In this document: in pieces, positions 1-8,766 of the stretch
Numbering within the stretch: position 1 is the first letter of the stretch
Layout: every line of letters begins with the position of its first letter
NCBI GenBank assembly: GCA_944324945.1
Contig: CALUYE010000001.1
Span: 310,001-374,000 of the forward strand
Direction: 5' to 3'
From: Candidatus Gastranaerophilales bacterium
Lineage (GTDB): Bacteria > Cyanobacteriota > Vampirovibrionia > Gastranaerophilales > Gastranaerophilaceae
Length of the DNA stretch: 64,000 bases
Notes under the pieces: generated by a model
Databases searched by the model: none
Seen by the model: the letters and a program-made list of their open reading frames with translations, nothing else
Told to the model about the DNA's origin: nothing
Made by a program: the position numbers and the translations under genes

Positions 1-1
1 T

Positions 2-1120
2 TGTTTTGACATTTCGCATTTTAAAAAAGATGCTGTTTTAAAAGATTTTGATTGTTTGATTGAATATTTTGCAGTAAAAGGTTTATATAATGAAAAACCC
101 AGGCTGTTAAGTAATCCTAAATTTAATAAAAATGATTATGATGCTTATTTTTCCCCTGCTCCTTATTCGGGGCTGGAGCATAAGTTTTCTTTTCATACCT
201 TTTATGATGTAATTCCTCTATTAAAGTTTGACTGGTTTGCAATACCCGAAAAGAAAGCTTTCTGGAACTATTACATTGATACAATAAATGAAAATATTTA
301 CGGTTTTTGCATATCGCAAGATTGCAAAAAGGGGTTTTTGAGATTTTTTGATGCGGTCGATGAAAAAAAGTTATTTGTAGCGCCTATTGCTTCAAGTAAT
401 AACTTTTCCCCAGACAAAGATAAAAATAAAATCAATAAAATCCTTGATAAATATAATGTTCCCGTTTCTTCAAGAGGAAATTACGTATTTTATTTGGGTT
501 CTGTTTCAGACCCTCGGAAAAATGTGTTTTTTAATATTCAATGTTTTATTAAATTTATTCAAAAATATAATATTAAAGATTTATATTTCTACTATGGCGG
601 CTTGGGAGACAGTGAGCTTTGCGAATATCTTAAGGTAAATTTAGGTAAAACATATTACGATTATGAAAAATATCTTGTTCCTTTGGGATATATCGAAGAT
701 GAGGATGTTAATATCTTTTATTCAAATTCAATGTTTTTTAGCTTCCTATCTTTATATGAAGGTTTTGGAATGCCGCCATTGGAAGCAATGATGGCAGGTA
801 CACCCGTAATTTGCGCCAATAACAGCGCTCTTGTTGAAGTTGTCGGGGATGCTGCATTATTGGTTGATGCGCAGGATGAAGATGAAGTTATTCAAGCGTT
901 TAGTGAATTTTATTTTAATCCTTGTAAGAAAGAAGAATACATAAAACGCGGGCTTGAAAGAGCAAAAATGTTCTCCTGGGAAAAAACACACAAAATAATA
1001 GCAAATAAAATGATAGAAGTTTTAAGCGGAAAGGATGATATAAATGCAAAATCAAAAATTAGCGATGATAACGGGAATAACTGGGCAAGACGGGGGGTAT
1101 CTTGCAAAATTTCTTCTTGA
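2..1120 (+). CDS. GT4 family glycosyltransferase (5' end outside window)
   Basis: Probable surface-glycan glycosyltransferase transferring a sugar from a nucleotide-sugar donor. The reading frame is open to the left edge, so the true start lies outside; the TTG at 56 is only an internal codon. The C-terminal half is a GT-B donor-binding domain: a PRKN motif after the first strand (LGSVSDPRKN), then SLYEGFGMPPLEAMMAG, the classical GT4 E-x7-E region. It is clearly paralogous to the protein at 2111-3331 (shared NIFYSN, YEGFGMP and FYFNP segments). The last 77 bases overlap gmd, which has its own ribosome site, so the final ~25 residues, unlike anything in the family, are an out-of-frame tail. 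Sugar and acceptor are unknown. Confidence 0.85.
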   Translation, partial: CFDISHFKKDAVLKDFDCLIEYFAVKGLYNEKPRLLSNPKFNKNDYDAYFSPAPYSGLEHKFSFHTFYDVIPLLKFDWFAIPEKKAFWNYYIDTINENIYGFCISQDCKKGFLRFFDAVDEKKLFVAPIASSNNFSPDKDKNKINKILDKYNVPVSSRGNYVFYLGSVSDPRKNVFFNIQCFIKFIQKYNIKDLYFYYGGLGDSELCEYLKVNLGKTYYDYEKYLVPLGYIEDEDVNIFYSNSMFFSFLSLYEGFGMPPLEAMMAGTPVICANNSALVEVVGDAALLVDAQDEDEVIQAFSEFYFNPCKKEEYIKRGLERAKMFSWEKTHKIIANKMIEVLSGKDDINAKSKISDDNGNNWARRGVSCKISS

Positions 1121-2114
1121 TAAGGGTTATCGGGTTATAGGGCTTTATAGAAGAGGTGCAACCGATACTTTTTCAAAATTAAAAGAACACGGAATTTTAG
1201 ATAAAATTGAGCTTGAAGATTTTGAACTTTTGGAATTTTCAAACATTTGCAGACTTATAAAAAAATATAAACCCGATGAATTTTATAATCTTGCAGCACA
1301 ATCTTTTGTAGCTGCCTCATGGCAGGAACCTATATATACCGCTCAGGCTGACGGGATGGGGGTTTTATATATTTTGGAAGCAATAAGAGAATTCTCTCCA
1401 AAGACAAAATTTTATCAAGCATCAACAAGCGAGATGTTCGGTAAAGTCCAGGAAATTCCTCAAAAAGAAACAACACCTTTTTATCCTCGATCTCCATACG
1501 GATGTGCAAAACTTTTTGCGCACTGGATTAGTGTTAATTACAGAGAAAGTTTTGGAATTTTTGCCTGCTGCGGGATTTTATTTAACCACGAAAGCCCCAT
1601 GAGAGGAAAAGAATTTGTTACAAGAAAAATAACGGATCATCTTGCAAAATTGAAGTTAAATCTTGTGCAAAAACCGCTTGAGCTTGGTAATTTGAACGCT
1701 AAAAGAGACTGGGGACATGCGCTTGATTATGTTGAAGGAATGTGGTTAATGCTTCAACAGGAAAAACCCGATACTTACGTTTTATCAACGGGTGAAACCC
1801 ATCCTATAAGAGATTTTGTTCAAGAGGCGGCGCGTGCGTGCGGTTTTGATATAATCTGGCAGGGTGATGGTATAGATGAAATCGGAATAGACAGAAACAC
1901 AAATAAAACCATAGTTAAGGTAAATCCTAAATTTTTCCGTCCTGCCGAAGTGGAGCTTTTAGTCGGAGACCCTTCAAAAGCTCAAGAAATTTTAGGATGG
2001 AAAAGAAAAATTTCATATAAAGAGCTTTGCAGATTGATGGTTGAAGAAGATATAAAAAGATACGAATCTAAATTAAGCGATTATATGGGGGTTATGGTAG
2101 AGGCAGGAAAATGA
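1044..2114 (+). CDS. gmd: GDP-mannose 4,6-dehydratase
   Basis: Converts GDP-D-mannose to GDP-4-keto-6-deoxymannose, the precursor of GDP-fucose, GDP-rhamnose and GDP-perosamine, in the cytoplasm. Extended SDR fold: the NADP-binding GITGQDGGYLAKFLL glycine motif lies at the N-terminus, TSEMFGKV and the SPYGCAKLFAH segment give the catalytic Ser/Thr-Tyr-x3-Lys set, and GNLNAKRDWGHALDYVEGMW and FFRPAEVELLVGDPSKA are hallmark GMD segments. The length of 356 residues is normal. The start at 1044 has AAAGGA upstream and retains the N-terminal Rossmann strand, despite a 77-base overlap with the preceding glycosyltransferase. It overlaps the next gene by ATGA (2111-2114), so the genes are translationally coupled. 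No reductase or epimerase to complete the sugar is in the window. Confidence 0.95.
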   Translation: MQNQKLAMITGITGQDGGYLAKFLLDKGYRVIGLYRRGATDTFSKLKEHGILDKIELEDFELLEFSNICRLIKKYKPDEFYNLAAQSFVAASWQEPIYTAQADGMGVLYILEAIREFSPKTKFYQASTSEMFGKVQEIPQKETTPFYPRSPYGCAKLFAHWISVNYRESFGIFACCGILFNHESPMRGKEFVTRKITDHLAKLKLNLVQKPLELGNLNAKRDWGHALDYVEGMWLMLQQEKPDTYVLSTGETHPIRDFVQEAARACGFDIIWQGDGIDEIGIDRNTNKTIVKVNPKFFRPAEVELLVGDPSKAQEILGWKRKISYKELCRLMVEEDIKRYESKLSDYMGVMVEAGK

Positions 2115-3331
2115 AGAAAATAAAAGTTTTATATGATGCAACGATACTATCTGCAATTGAGCAAAAAGGAGAAGTCAGAGGGGGAATATTTTTTGTTGCA
2201 TACAATATTTTAAAAAAACTGCAGGAAGATAAAAGGTTTGATATTACGCTATATTTAGAAAGCAGCTCTCATCTTAAAAAGATTAAAGAAAATAATTATC
2301 TTTCCTTTTTTCCTTTGGAATGCGCCAATTATTTAACGGGAGATAAGTATAACAATAAATCAATAAAAAATTTGAAATTTGATTCATCTAAATACGACCT
2401 TTATTTTAATACCGCTTTAATGTCTGATTTGGATGATGATAAAATCGAGCGGTTTTATGTGTTATACGATGCAATACCTTTAATTTTGGGTGATTTTTTT
2501 ACAAAAGAAGGCAGACTTGAGTTCTATAGGATATATAACAGGGTTTTTAATAAAAATACGCACTGTTTTTGTATATCCCAAAGCTGTAAAAATGACTTTT
2601 TAAGATTTTTTCCGATTCTTGATGAAAATAAAATGAAAATAGCTTATATTTCATCTTCGCAAAATTTTAAACCTTTAAAATCAAGAAATTTCCTGGCGGA
2701 TATTTCAAAAAAATATGCAATTAACAAAAATGATAAATATATATTTTCTTTTTGTTCCCTGATGCCAAGGAAAAATCTTTTATTTACAACAGGGTGTTTT
2801 TTGGAATTTATTGATAAATACAATATAGAGGATTTATATTTTTATCTTGGTGGTGCGGGATATAAAAAAGCGCTTATTGAGTCGATTGAACAAAAATACA
2901 AAGAGCTTTATTATAGAAACAAAGATAAAATTAAATTTTTAGGCTATGTTGATGATAAAGACGTTAACATTTTTTATTCGAACGCTTTATTTTTTGTTTA
3001 TTTAAGTTTATATGAGGGTTTTGGGATGCCTGTTTTAGAGGCAATGCAAAGCGGGTGTGCCGTTGTTGCATCAAATAACAGTTCCATACCCGAAGTTGTT
3101 GACAACTGCGGTATATGTATAAACCCGCAGGATAAAAAAGCTTGTATTGATGCATTCGATAAGCTTTATTTTAATCCCGATATAAGGAATGAATTAGTTC
3201 AAAAAGGGTTTATTCAATCTCTTAATTTTAATTGGGATAAAACAATAAAAATAATAACGGACGAAATAATAAATGTTTTTGAAGGAGAAAAAATAAATGA
3301 AAACAGTCCCTGTTTTTCTTGCGGCAGATGA
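2111..3331 (+). CDS. GT4 family glycosyltransferase
   Basis: Probable glycosyltransferase of the same operon, 406 residues. The N-terminal part (VLYDATILSAIEQKGEVRGG) resembles the acceptor domain of GT4 enzymes. The C-terminal half has SLMPRKNLLF, FLGYVDDKDVNIFYSN and SLYEGFGMPVLEAMQSG, followed by SNNSSIPEVV, the usual donor-site sequence. It is a paralogue of the truncated gene at the left edge; the pair flanks gmd, which suggests an ancestral duplication with the two enzymes adding consecutive related residues. The 3' end overlaps the next gene by 35 bases; the final residues (INENSPCFSCGR) are an out-of-frame read of that gene's start. Cytoplasmic; donor not predictable, although GDP-linked 6-deoxyhexose is plausible from context. 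Confidence 0.85.
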   Translation: MKKIKVLYDATILSAIEQKGEVRGGIFFVAYNILKKLQEDKRFDITLYLESSSHLKKIKENNYLSFFPLECANYLTGDKYNNKSIKNLKFDSSKYDLYFNTALMSDLDDDKIERFYVLYDAIPLILGDFFTKEGRLEFYRIYNRVFNKNTHCFCISQSCKNDFLRFFPILDENKMKIAYISSSQNFKPLKSRNFLADISKKYAINKNDKYIFSFCSLMPRKNLLFTTGCFLEFIDKYNIEDLYFYLGGAGYKKALIESIEQKYKELYYRNKDKIKFLGYVDDKDVNIFYSNALFFVYLSLYEGFGMPVLEAMQSGCAVVASNNSSIPEVVDNCGICINPQDKKACIDAFDKLYFNPDIRNELVQKGFIQSLNFNWDKTIKIITDEIINVFEGEKINENSPCFSCGR

Positions 3332-4859
3332 TAAATTTATTCGCTATGGCGCATGTATGATGGCAAGCGTTTGTTTTAACACTAAATCTTTTATTGATTT
3401 TTATGTTTTAGACGGCGGAATAAGTGATGAAAACAAAAAAAGAGTCGAAAAATTAAAAGAAAAATTTAATAATTTCAGCGTTGAATTTATTTCGATAGAT
3501 ACAAATACTGTTTTTAAAGATTTTAAAAAATTAAATTGCATTAATTTAAACATGTACAGCCGTTTTTTAATACCCGATTTAAAAAAAGACATAAAAAAGG
3601 CAATATATTTAGATTGCGATTTATTGGTTTTAGATGACATTTCCCTGTTATACGATTGTGAGCTTGAAAATTACGATATAGCAGCAGTAAAAGACAGGTG
3701 TGCTTTGGATATGATTTTAAAATCAAAAGAAAATTTAAATATTGATAATAACCATTCCTATTTTAACTCGGGCGTTCTTGTTATAAATTGTAAAAACTGG
3801 CGCGATAAAAATATTAAAGAAAAACTTTTTGAACTTGAAAAAAAATACAGACAACTATTGCAATTCCCGGATCAGGATATTTTAAATAAATGTTTTGAAA
3901 ACAATTATTTAAAACTTCCTTTTAAATTTAATGTTGAAACGGGATATTCTTCTTTTTATGAAGGAGAAATTGTTATAAGGCATTTTGTCGGAGTAACAAA
4001 ACCCTGGAGGACGGATGTTGCATTTTCATCTTCAGAAGTATTTGAGATTGAAAACTGTGCCGATTTTTGGAAATATGCAAAAATGACGGAGTTTTATGAT
4101 GAATTAAATGATGAATTTTTAAAAATAAAAAAACAAAACAGATTAATGGGAGTTTTAAGCAAAATGGCGCAAAAAAAAGAACAAAAACCTTTGATTTCTG
4201 TCATTATTCCCGTAAGAAACGGGGTTAATTACCTTAAAGATGCAATTGAAAGCGTAAGAAATCAAAAAATGAATACCGAAATAATAGTAGTGGATGACGG
4301 CTCAAATGATTCAAGCGCTGAATTGGCGCTTAGCTTGAATGTGGAAAAATGTATTTCAATATCTCCAAGCGGCTTATCAAAAGCAAGAAATATAGGGCTT
4401 AAAGAAGCAAAGGGCGATTATATTATGTTCCTTGATCATGATGATATTATAAACGATAACGCTTTAAGTGTTTTATTGAAACAATTTGAAAAAGACAGTT
4501 CAATAAAATGTGCCGCAGCAAAATTGTTGGATTTTATCTCGCCCGAGTTATCGCAAAAAGAAAGTGCTCTTCTATCGCTTCGTATTGAGCCATACGGCGG
4601 TTTATTAACGGGTGCTATGCTTTTTAAAAGAGAAGTTTTTGATATTGCGGGTAATTTTGATGAAAATCTTCAAACGGGGCAGGGCGTAGACTTTTTATTG
4701 AGAATCAAGGAAAAAGGAATTAAAACAACGGAATTAAATTTTATATCTGCAAAAAGACGCCTTCATAATACAAACATGGGACGCAGTCTTAAAATGCAGG
4801 AAAAAAAGGATTACGCAAATATATTGCGCGCAAAAATATTAAAAACTCAAAGTAAATAA
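3297..4859 (+). CDS. Two-domain glycosyltransferase, GT8 fused to GT2
   Basis: Bifunctional-looking glycosyltransferase of 520 residues. Residues 1 to ~270 are GT8-like (LPS galactosyl/glucosyltransferase family): VFLAADDKFIRYGACMMASV, the metal-binding DxD in YLDCDLLVLDD, an FNSGVLVIN segment, and the late HFVGVTKPW. Residues ~300-520 are a GT2 (GT-A) domain with SVIIPVRNGVNYLKDAIESV, the VVDDGSNDSS nucleotide site and the DHDD metal motif. The two are joined by a short basic linker. The start is set by AAGGAG 10 bases upstream; the gene begins inside the end of the previous one. Both domains keep their key acidic motifs, so both may be active, probably adding two successive sugars. Substrates are unknown. 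Confidence 0.85.
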   Translation: MKTVPVFLAADDKFIRYGACMMASVCFNTKSFIDFYVLDGGISDENKKRVEKLKEKFNNFSVEFISIDTNTVFKDFKKLNCINLNMYSRFLIPDLKKDIKKAIYLDCDLLVLDDISLLYDCELENYDIAAVKDRCALDMILKSKENLNIDNNHSYFNSGVLVINCKNWRDKNIKEKLFELEKKYRQLLQFPDQDILNKCFENNYLKLPFKFNVETGYSSFYEGEIVIRHFVGVTKPWRTDVAFSSSEVFEIENCADFWKYAKMTEFYDELNDEFLKIKKQNRLMGVLSKMAQKKEQKPLISVIIPVRNGVNYLKDAIESVRNQKMNTEIIVVDDGSNDSSAELALSLNVEKCISISPSGLSKARNIGLKEAKGDYIMFLDHDDIINDNALSVLLKQFEKDSSIKCAAAKLLDFISPELSQKESALLSLRIEPYGGLLTGAMLFKREVFDIAGNFDENLQTGQGVDFLLRIKEKGIKTTELNFISAKRRLHNTNMGRSLKMQEKKDYANILRAKILKTQSK

Positions 4860-4869
4860 GGAGAAAATC

Positions 4870-6921
4870 ATGGAAAACGAGATTTTATATAAAAGAAAAC
4901 AAAAATCCATACTTGGTTTCGGGGTGTTTAGAGTTCCGGATGGAATCGAGTGTAAAAATATCGTAAAAGAAGCAATTAAACAAGGCTATAGACATATAGA
5001 TACGGCAGAGGCTTACGGAAATGAAAAATCAGTAGGACTTGCAATAAATGAATGTATTAAAGAAGGAATAATAAAAAGAGAGGATATTTTTGTTACAACA
5101 AAATTAAATCCCCACAGAGAAAACCCAGGCTATGAAGATACGATTGATGCAATTTTATTAAGTCTTAAAAAGCTTAATATCGGCTATATTGATTTATATT
5201 TAATTCACTGGCCCGTTTTAAACAGAGAAGAAAATTGGAAAACGGTTAACTGTGAAATTTATAAAGCCATGGAAGAAATGCATAAAAAAGGGTATTTAAA
5301 AGCAATCGGCGTCAGCAATTTTTTAATTCATCATCTAAAACCGCTGCTTGAAACCGCTAAAATAATGCCTGCGCTTAACCAGCTTGAGCTTCATCCCTGT
5401 TGGCAGCAGGAAGAAATCGTTAATTTCTGTTTTGAAAGAGGGATTGCAATTGAAGCATATTCTCCTTTGTTGAACGGAAAACTTTTAAATAATAAGCTTG
5501 TTTTGGAATTATCCGAAAAATACAATAAAACCCCCTCGCAGATACTTTTGAAATGGAGTCTGCAAAAAGGGTTTATTCCCGTTTGCAAAACAAAAAATCC
5601 GGCAAGGATGAAAGAAAATCTTGATATTTTGGATTTTGAAATTTTAAAAGATGATTTTAACCGCTTAAATGATTTAAATTATACGGCTTCAAGCGGAACT
5701 CATCCCGATAATCAAACAAGAGTTTATGAACTTGAACAAAAAGTGATGCGGATGGAAAATTTATTACATGAATCATTTAGAGAATTTAATGCAAATGAAA
5801 AGTATTCTTTTTTGAATATACCTTTATTGAAGGTTAGAAAATACAGATATTCAACAAAAATAAAAATTTTGTTTTGTAAAATTCCAATTCTTAAATTTTC
5901 AAAATCAAAAGACGGCTTAAAGGTATATTTATTAGGGTTCATTCCTTTAAAAAAAGTAAACAAGAAAAAAAATTATTTCAAAGAACATATAAAAAATCAT
6001 TGCAAAAGGTGGTATCAATCGGCTCTTGATCATAATTTTATGAGTTTTTGGTATGAAAAATTTGGCCCTTTGTTTATGAGCAATTATTTTTATTTAAGAT
6101 ATTTAATCAAGCGCAAACCTTCCGTTATGTCTCTTGATTTTAGAATTACAACGCGCTGCACGCTAAAATGTAAAGAATGCAATCATTTTATGCCTTTATA
6201 TACAAACGAAACCCATGAGCCTTTAATGACTTTTGAAGAGTTTAGAGAAAAGTTGGATAAACTTTTACAATCCGTTGATTTAATCTACAGATTGACGATT
6301 ATTGGAGGCGAAACCCTTTTAAATAAAGATTTAGCAAAAATACTTGATTACGCAAGAAGTAAAAAACAAATTCAGCACATCCACATTACAACAAACGGGA
6401 CGATAATTCCCGATGTTGAATTAATTAACTCTTTTACAAGAAATAATATTCAAGTTTATATTTCAAACTATACGGGGAATGAAAAATTATCAAAAGAAGT
6501 TTTAAAAGTAAAAGAAATAACTGAATTATTTAAAAAATACAATGTAAAATATTCCTTCCCCGATGATTTTGCCTGGTTGAGCGCACAGAAGATAGTTACG
6601 GATGATTATAGCGAGGAAAGGGCAATAAAAAACTTTAAAAATTGCGGTCTTTTATATTGCAATTCCCTTTCTTATAACGAATATCATATTTGCCCCGTAA
6701 GTTCTTATATTGCAAGAAATAAACCTGAATATAAGTTTTATCAAGGCGAATTTGTTGATATATCGAAGCCAAAAAAAGAGGTTACAAAGGCATTTAAGGA
6801 GTTGTTTTCAAAACCTTATTTTAAAATTTGTTCATGCTGCGATTTTAGCGGTATCCATGAGGTCGTTCCCGCACGGCAGTTAAATGAAGAAAATATTAAG
6901 GGAGCAATACATGAAGCTTGA
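4870..6921 (+). CDS. Aldo/keto reductase fused to a radical SAM enzyme
   Basis: A 683-residue fusion in the glycan operon. Residues 1 to ~275 form an aldo/keto reductase with the intact tetrad Asp44, Tyr49, Lys78 and His113 (IDTAEAY, TTKLNP, LYLIHWPV). Residues ~285-395 are a linker with a coiled-coil-like start and IPLLKV / IPILKF / FIPLKKV repeats like those seen at the ends of many surface-glycan enzymes. Residues ~420-683 are a radical SAM domain: the cluster motif CTLKCKEC, the glycine-rich IIGGETLLNKDL, and a cysteine-rich C-terminal region (CGLLYC, CPVSS, CSCC) that suggests an auxiliary cluster. AAGGAG overlaps the upstream stop. Predicted role: redox remodelling of a sugar or glycan substituent. 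This fusion is not one I know; the functional inference rests on context only. Confidence 0.8.
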   Translation: MENEILYKRKQKSILGFGVFRVPDGIECKNIVKEAIKQGYRHIDTAEAYGNEKSVGLAINECIKEGIIKREDIFVTTKLNPHRENPGYEDTIDAILLSLKKLNIGYIDLYLIHWPVLNREENWKTVNCEIYKAMEEMHKKGYLKAIGVSNFLIHHLKPLLETAKIMPALNQLELHPCWQQEEIVNFCFERGIAIEAYSPLLNGKLLNNKLVLELSEKYNKTPSQILLKWSLQKGFIPVCKTKNPARMKENLDILDFEILKDDFNRLNDLNYTASSGTHPDNQTRVYELEQKVMRMENLLHESFREFNANEKYSFLNIPLLKVRKYRYSTKIKILFCKIPILKFSKSKDGLKVYLLGFIPLKKVNKKKNYFKEHIKNHCKRWYQSALDHNFMSFWYEKFGPLFMSNYFYLRYLIKRKPSVMSLDFRITTRCTLKCKECNHFMPLYTNETHEPLMTFEEFREKLDKLLQSVDLIYRLTIIGGETLLNKDLAKILDYARSKKQIQHIHITTNGTIIPDVELINSFTRNNIQVYISNYTGNEKLSKEVLKVKEITELFKKYNVKYSFPDDFAWLSAQKIVTDDYSEERAIKNFKNCGLLYCNSLSYNEYHICPVSSYIARNKPEYKFYQGEFVDISKPKKEVTKAFKELFSKPYFKICSCCDFSGIHEVVPARQLNEENIKGAIHEA

Positions 6922-8734
6922 AGCGACAACGGCAAGAGATTCTTTTAATTATTTAAAACTTTTAGCTAAAATTTATCCTTTCATAAAGCCTTATTTATCA
7001 AGGGTGATTTTGGGGTTTTTGATTGCAATTCCCGTAGGGTTATTGGATGGCGTTGTGGCATTTTCCTTAAAACCTTATATGGATTACGTTGTAGGACAGA
7101 AAAATTTGGTATTTAGTTTTTTAAATCATACATATTTAATACCTTATTCCTTAATGGCGCTTATGATTCCTTTCGGGGTTATTATATTTGCGATTTTTCA
7201 AGGGCTGCTTCGTTATCTAAACGGATATTTGACGGATTGGACTTCTCAAAAAATTACAAACGGTGTAAAAATTGCCCTTTTTAATAAGCTTGTTTACATG
7301 GATGCTTCTTTTTATGATGAAAATTCATCGGGTGTAATACTTGCAAGATACTTATCAGACCCTGATACGGCATCTACCGGTATTGTAAATAACATAAAAA
7401 CAATTTTATCAAGCGCTTTTGGCGCCCTAAGTTTAATTGCCGTTATGTTATACAGCTCCTATAAACTTGCTCTTATCGGGGTTTTGGTCTTGTGTATCGC
7501 TTTTGTTCCCGTTGCGATAATAAGAAAAAGAGTAAAAGAAACTTCAAACAAAAACATGGTTTTAGGGGGAAATATAGCAACAAATTTTAATGAAACTTAC
7601 TCGGGTAATCGTGTTGTCAGAGCATACAGGCTTGAAGAAAGGCAAAAAAAGATATTTTTTAACAATATTCAAAAAGCCTTTAATAACAACATGTCTTTAT
7701 TAAAGCGCGCTCTTTGGATGAGTCCTTTGATGTATTTAATAGCATCAATCGGTATTGCGATTGTTTTAGGATACGGCACCCATTTAATTTCAAAAGGGTA
7801 TATGAGTGCGGGGAGTTTTGCTTCTTTTGTAACTTCTCTTTTACTTTTGTATAAGCCAGTTAAGACTCTCGGTAATACTTTAACGGGAGTACAGAATATT
7901 TTTGTTGCAATGGGGAGAGTTTTTGAATTGTTTGAAATAGAGCCTGTTTTAAAAGATTCAAAAAATCCTTTAATTATGAAGGGATTTAAGGATTCAATAG
8001 AGTTTAATAACGTTTATTTTGAATATGAAAAAAATAATCCCGTTATAAAAAATTTAAATCTTAAGGTAAATAAAAATGAAACCCTTGCAATAGTAGGTAA
8101 TTCAGGCGGCGGGAAGTCTACTTTGGCTAATTTAATTTCAAGGTTTTATGATGTTACAAAAGGCTCTATTACAATAGATGGTGTCGATATAAGGAATTAT
8201 TCCCTTGATTCTTTAAGAAAAAATATAGCCGTTGTTTTTCAGGATAATTTTTTATTTTCAGGTTCCATAAAAGAAAATATTTTAATGGGTAATTACAGTG
8301 CAACAACAGATGAACTGAATGAATCAATAAAAGCGGCACACCTGGAAGAAGTTTTAAAACACTTGCCAGATGGTATTGATACAATAATAGGGGAGCGCGG
8401 TTTAACGCTTTCTGGCGGTCAAAGACAAAGAGTTGCAATAGCAAGAGCAATGATTAAAAATGCTCCTATTGTAATACTTGATGAAGCAACATCGGCGCTC
8501 GATAATAAATCCGAAGCCATTGTTCAAAAAGCTTTGGATAATTTAATGAAAAATAAAACCGTTTTTATAATTGCCCATAGATTATCAACAATAAAAAATG
8601 CCTCAAGAATTATTTTTATAAATGAAGGAGAACTTGTTGAATCAGGTACGCACGAGGAACTTATGAAAATAAATAACGGCTGTTATAAAACGCTTTATGA
8701 AACGCAATTTAAAAAAGTTGAAGTTAATGTATAA
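6911..8734 (+). CDS. MsbA-like ABC exporter (permease-ATPase)
   Basis: Half-transporter expected to flip a lipid-linked saccharide or lipid A-like substrate across the inner membrane. The N-terminal ~310 residues carry about six membrane segments; the C-terminal ATPase has Walker A GNSGGGKST, Q-loop VVFQDNFLF, signature LSGGQRQR, Walker B IVILDEATSALD and the H-loop histidine in IIAHRLSTI, all intact. I place the start at 6911: AAGGGAG sits 7 bases before it, whereas the upstream ATG at 6884 has no ribosome site. It overlaps the preceding gene by 11 bases, so it is the last gene of the operon, and a hairpin terminator follows directly. Length (607 residues) is normal for MsbA; a dedicated glycan exporter is an alternative. 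Confidence 0.88.
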   Translation: MKLEATTARDSFNYLKLLAKIYPFIKPYLSRVILGFLIAIPVGLLDGVVAFSLKPYMDYVVGQKNLVFSFLNHTYLIPYSLMALMIPFGVIIFAIFQGLLRYLNGYLTDWTSQKITNGVKIALFNKLVYMDASFYDENSSGVILARYLSDPDTASTGIVNNIKTILSSAFGALSLIAVMLYSSYKLALIGVLVLCIAFVPVAIIRKRVKETSNKNMVLGGNIATNFNETYSGNRVVRAYRLEERQKKIFFNNIQKAFNNNMSLLKRALWMSPLMYLIASIGIAIVLGYGTHLISKGYMSAGSFASFVTSLLLLYKPVKTLGNTLTGVQNIFVAMGRVFELFEIEPVLKDSKNPLIMKGFKDSIEFNNVYFEYEKNNPVIKNLNLKVNKNETLAIVGNSGGGKSTLANLISRFYDVTKGSITIDGVDIRNYSLDSLRKNIAVVFQDNFLFSGSIKENILMGNYSATTDELNESIKAAHLEEVLKHLPDGIDTIIGERGLTLSGGQRQRVAIARAMIKNAPIVILDEATSALDNKSEAIVQKALDNLMKNKTVFIIAHRLSTIKNASRIIFINEGELVESGTHEELMKINNGCYKTLYETQFKKVEVNV

Positions 8735-8766
8735 AAAAAAGGGGTTTAATCCCCCTTTTTTTATTT
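8734..8766. terminator. Bidirectional Rho-independent terminator
   Basis: A-run, GGGG, short loop TTTAAT, CCCC and T-run give a symmetric hairpin between two convergent genes. Both strands carry a U-run after the stem, so it can end the MsbA operon (plus) and the tagged hypothetical gene (minus). Confidence 0.85.

Noticed and set aside
1021-1120. Frameshift at the junction of the first glycosyltransferase and gmd
   Set aside because: gmd has its own ribosome site and a complete N-terminus, and the second glycosyltransferase shows the same style of overlap, so no sequencing error is needed.
6884-6910. Upstream ATG start for the MsbA-like exporter
   Set aside because: No ribosome site before 6884, and the added residues are the out-of-frame end of the previous gene; AAGGGAG precedes 6911.
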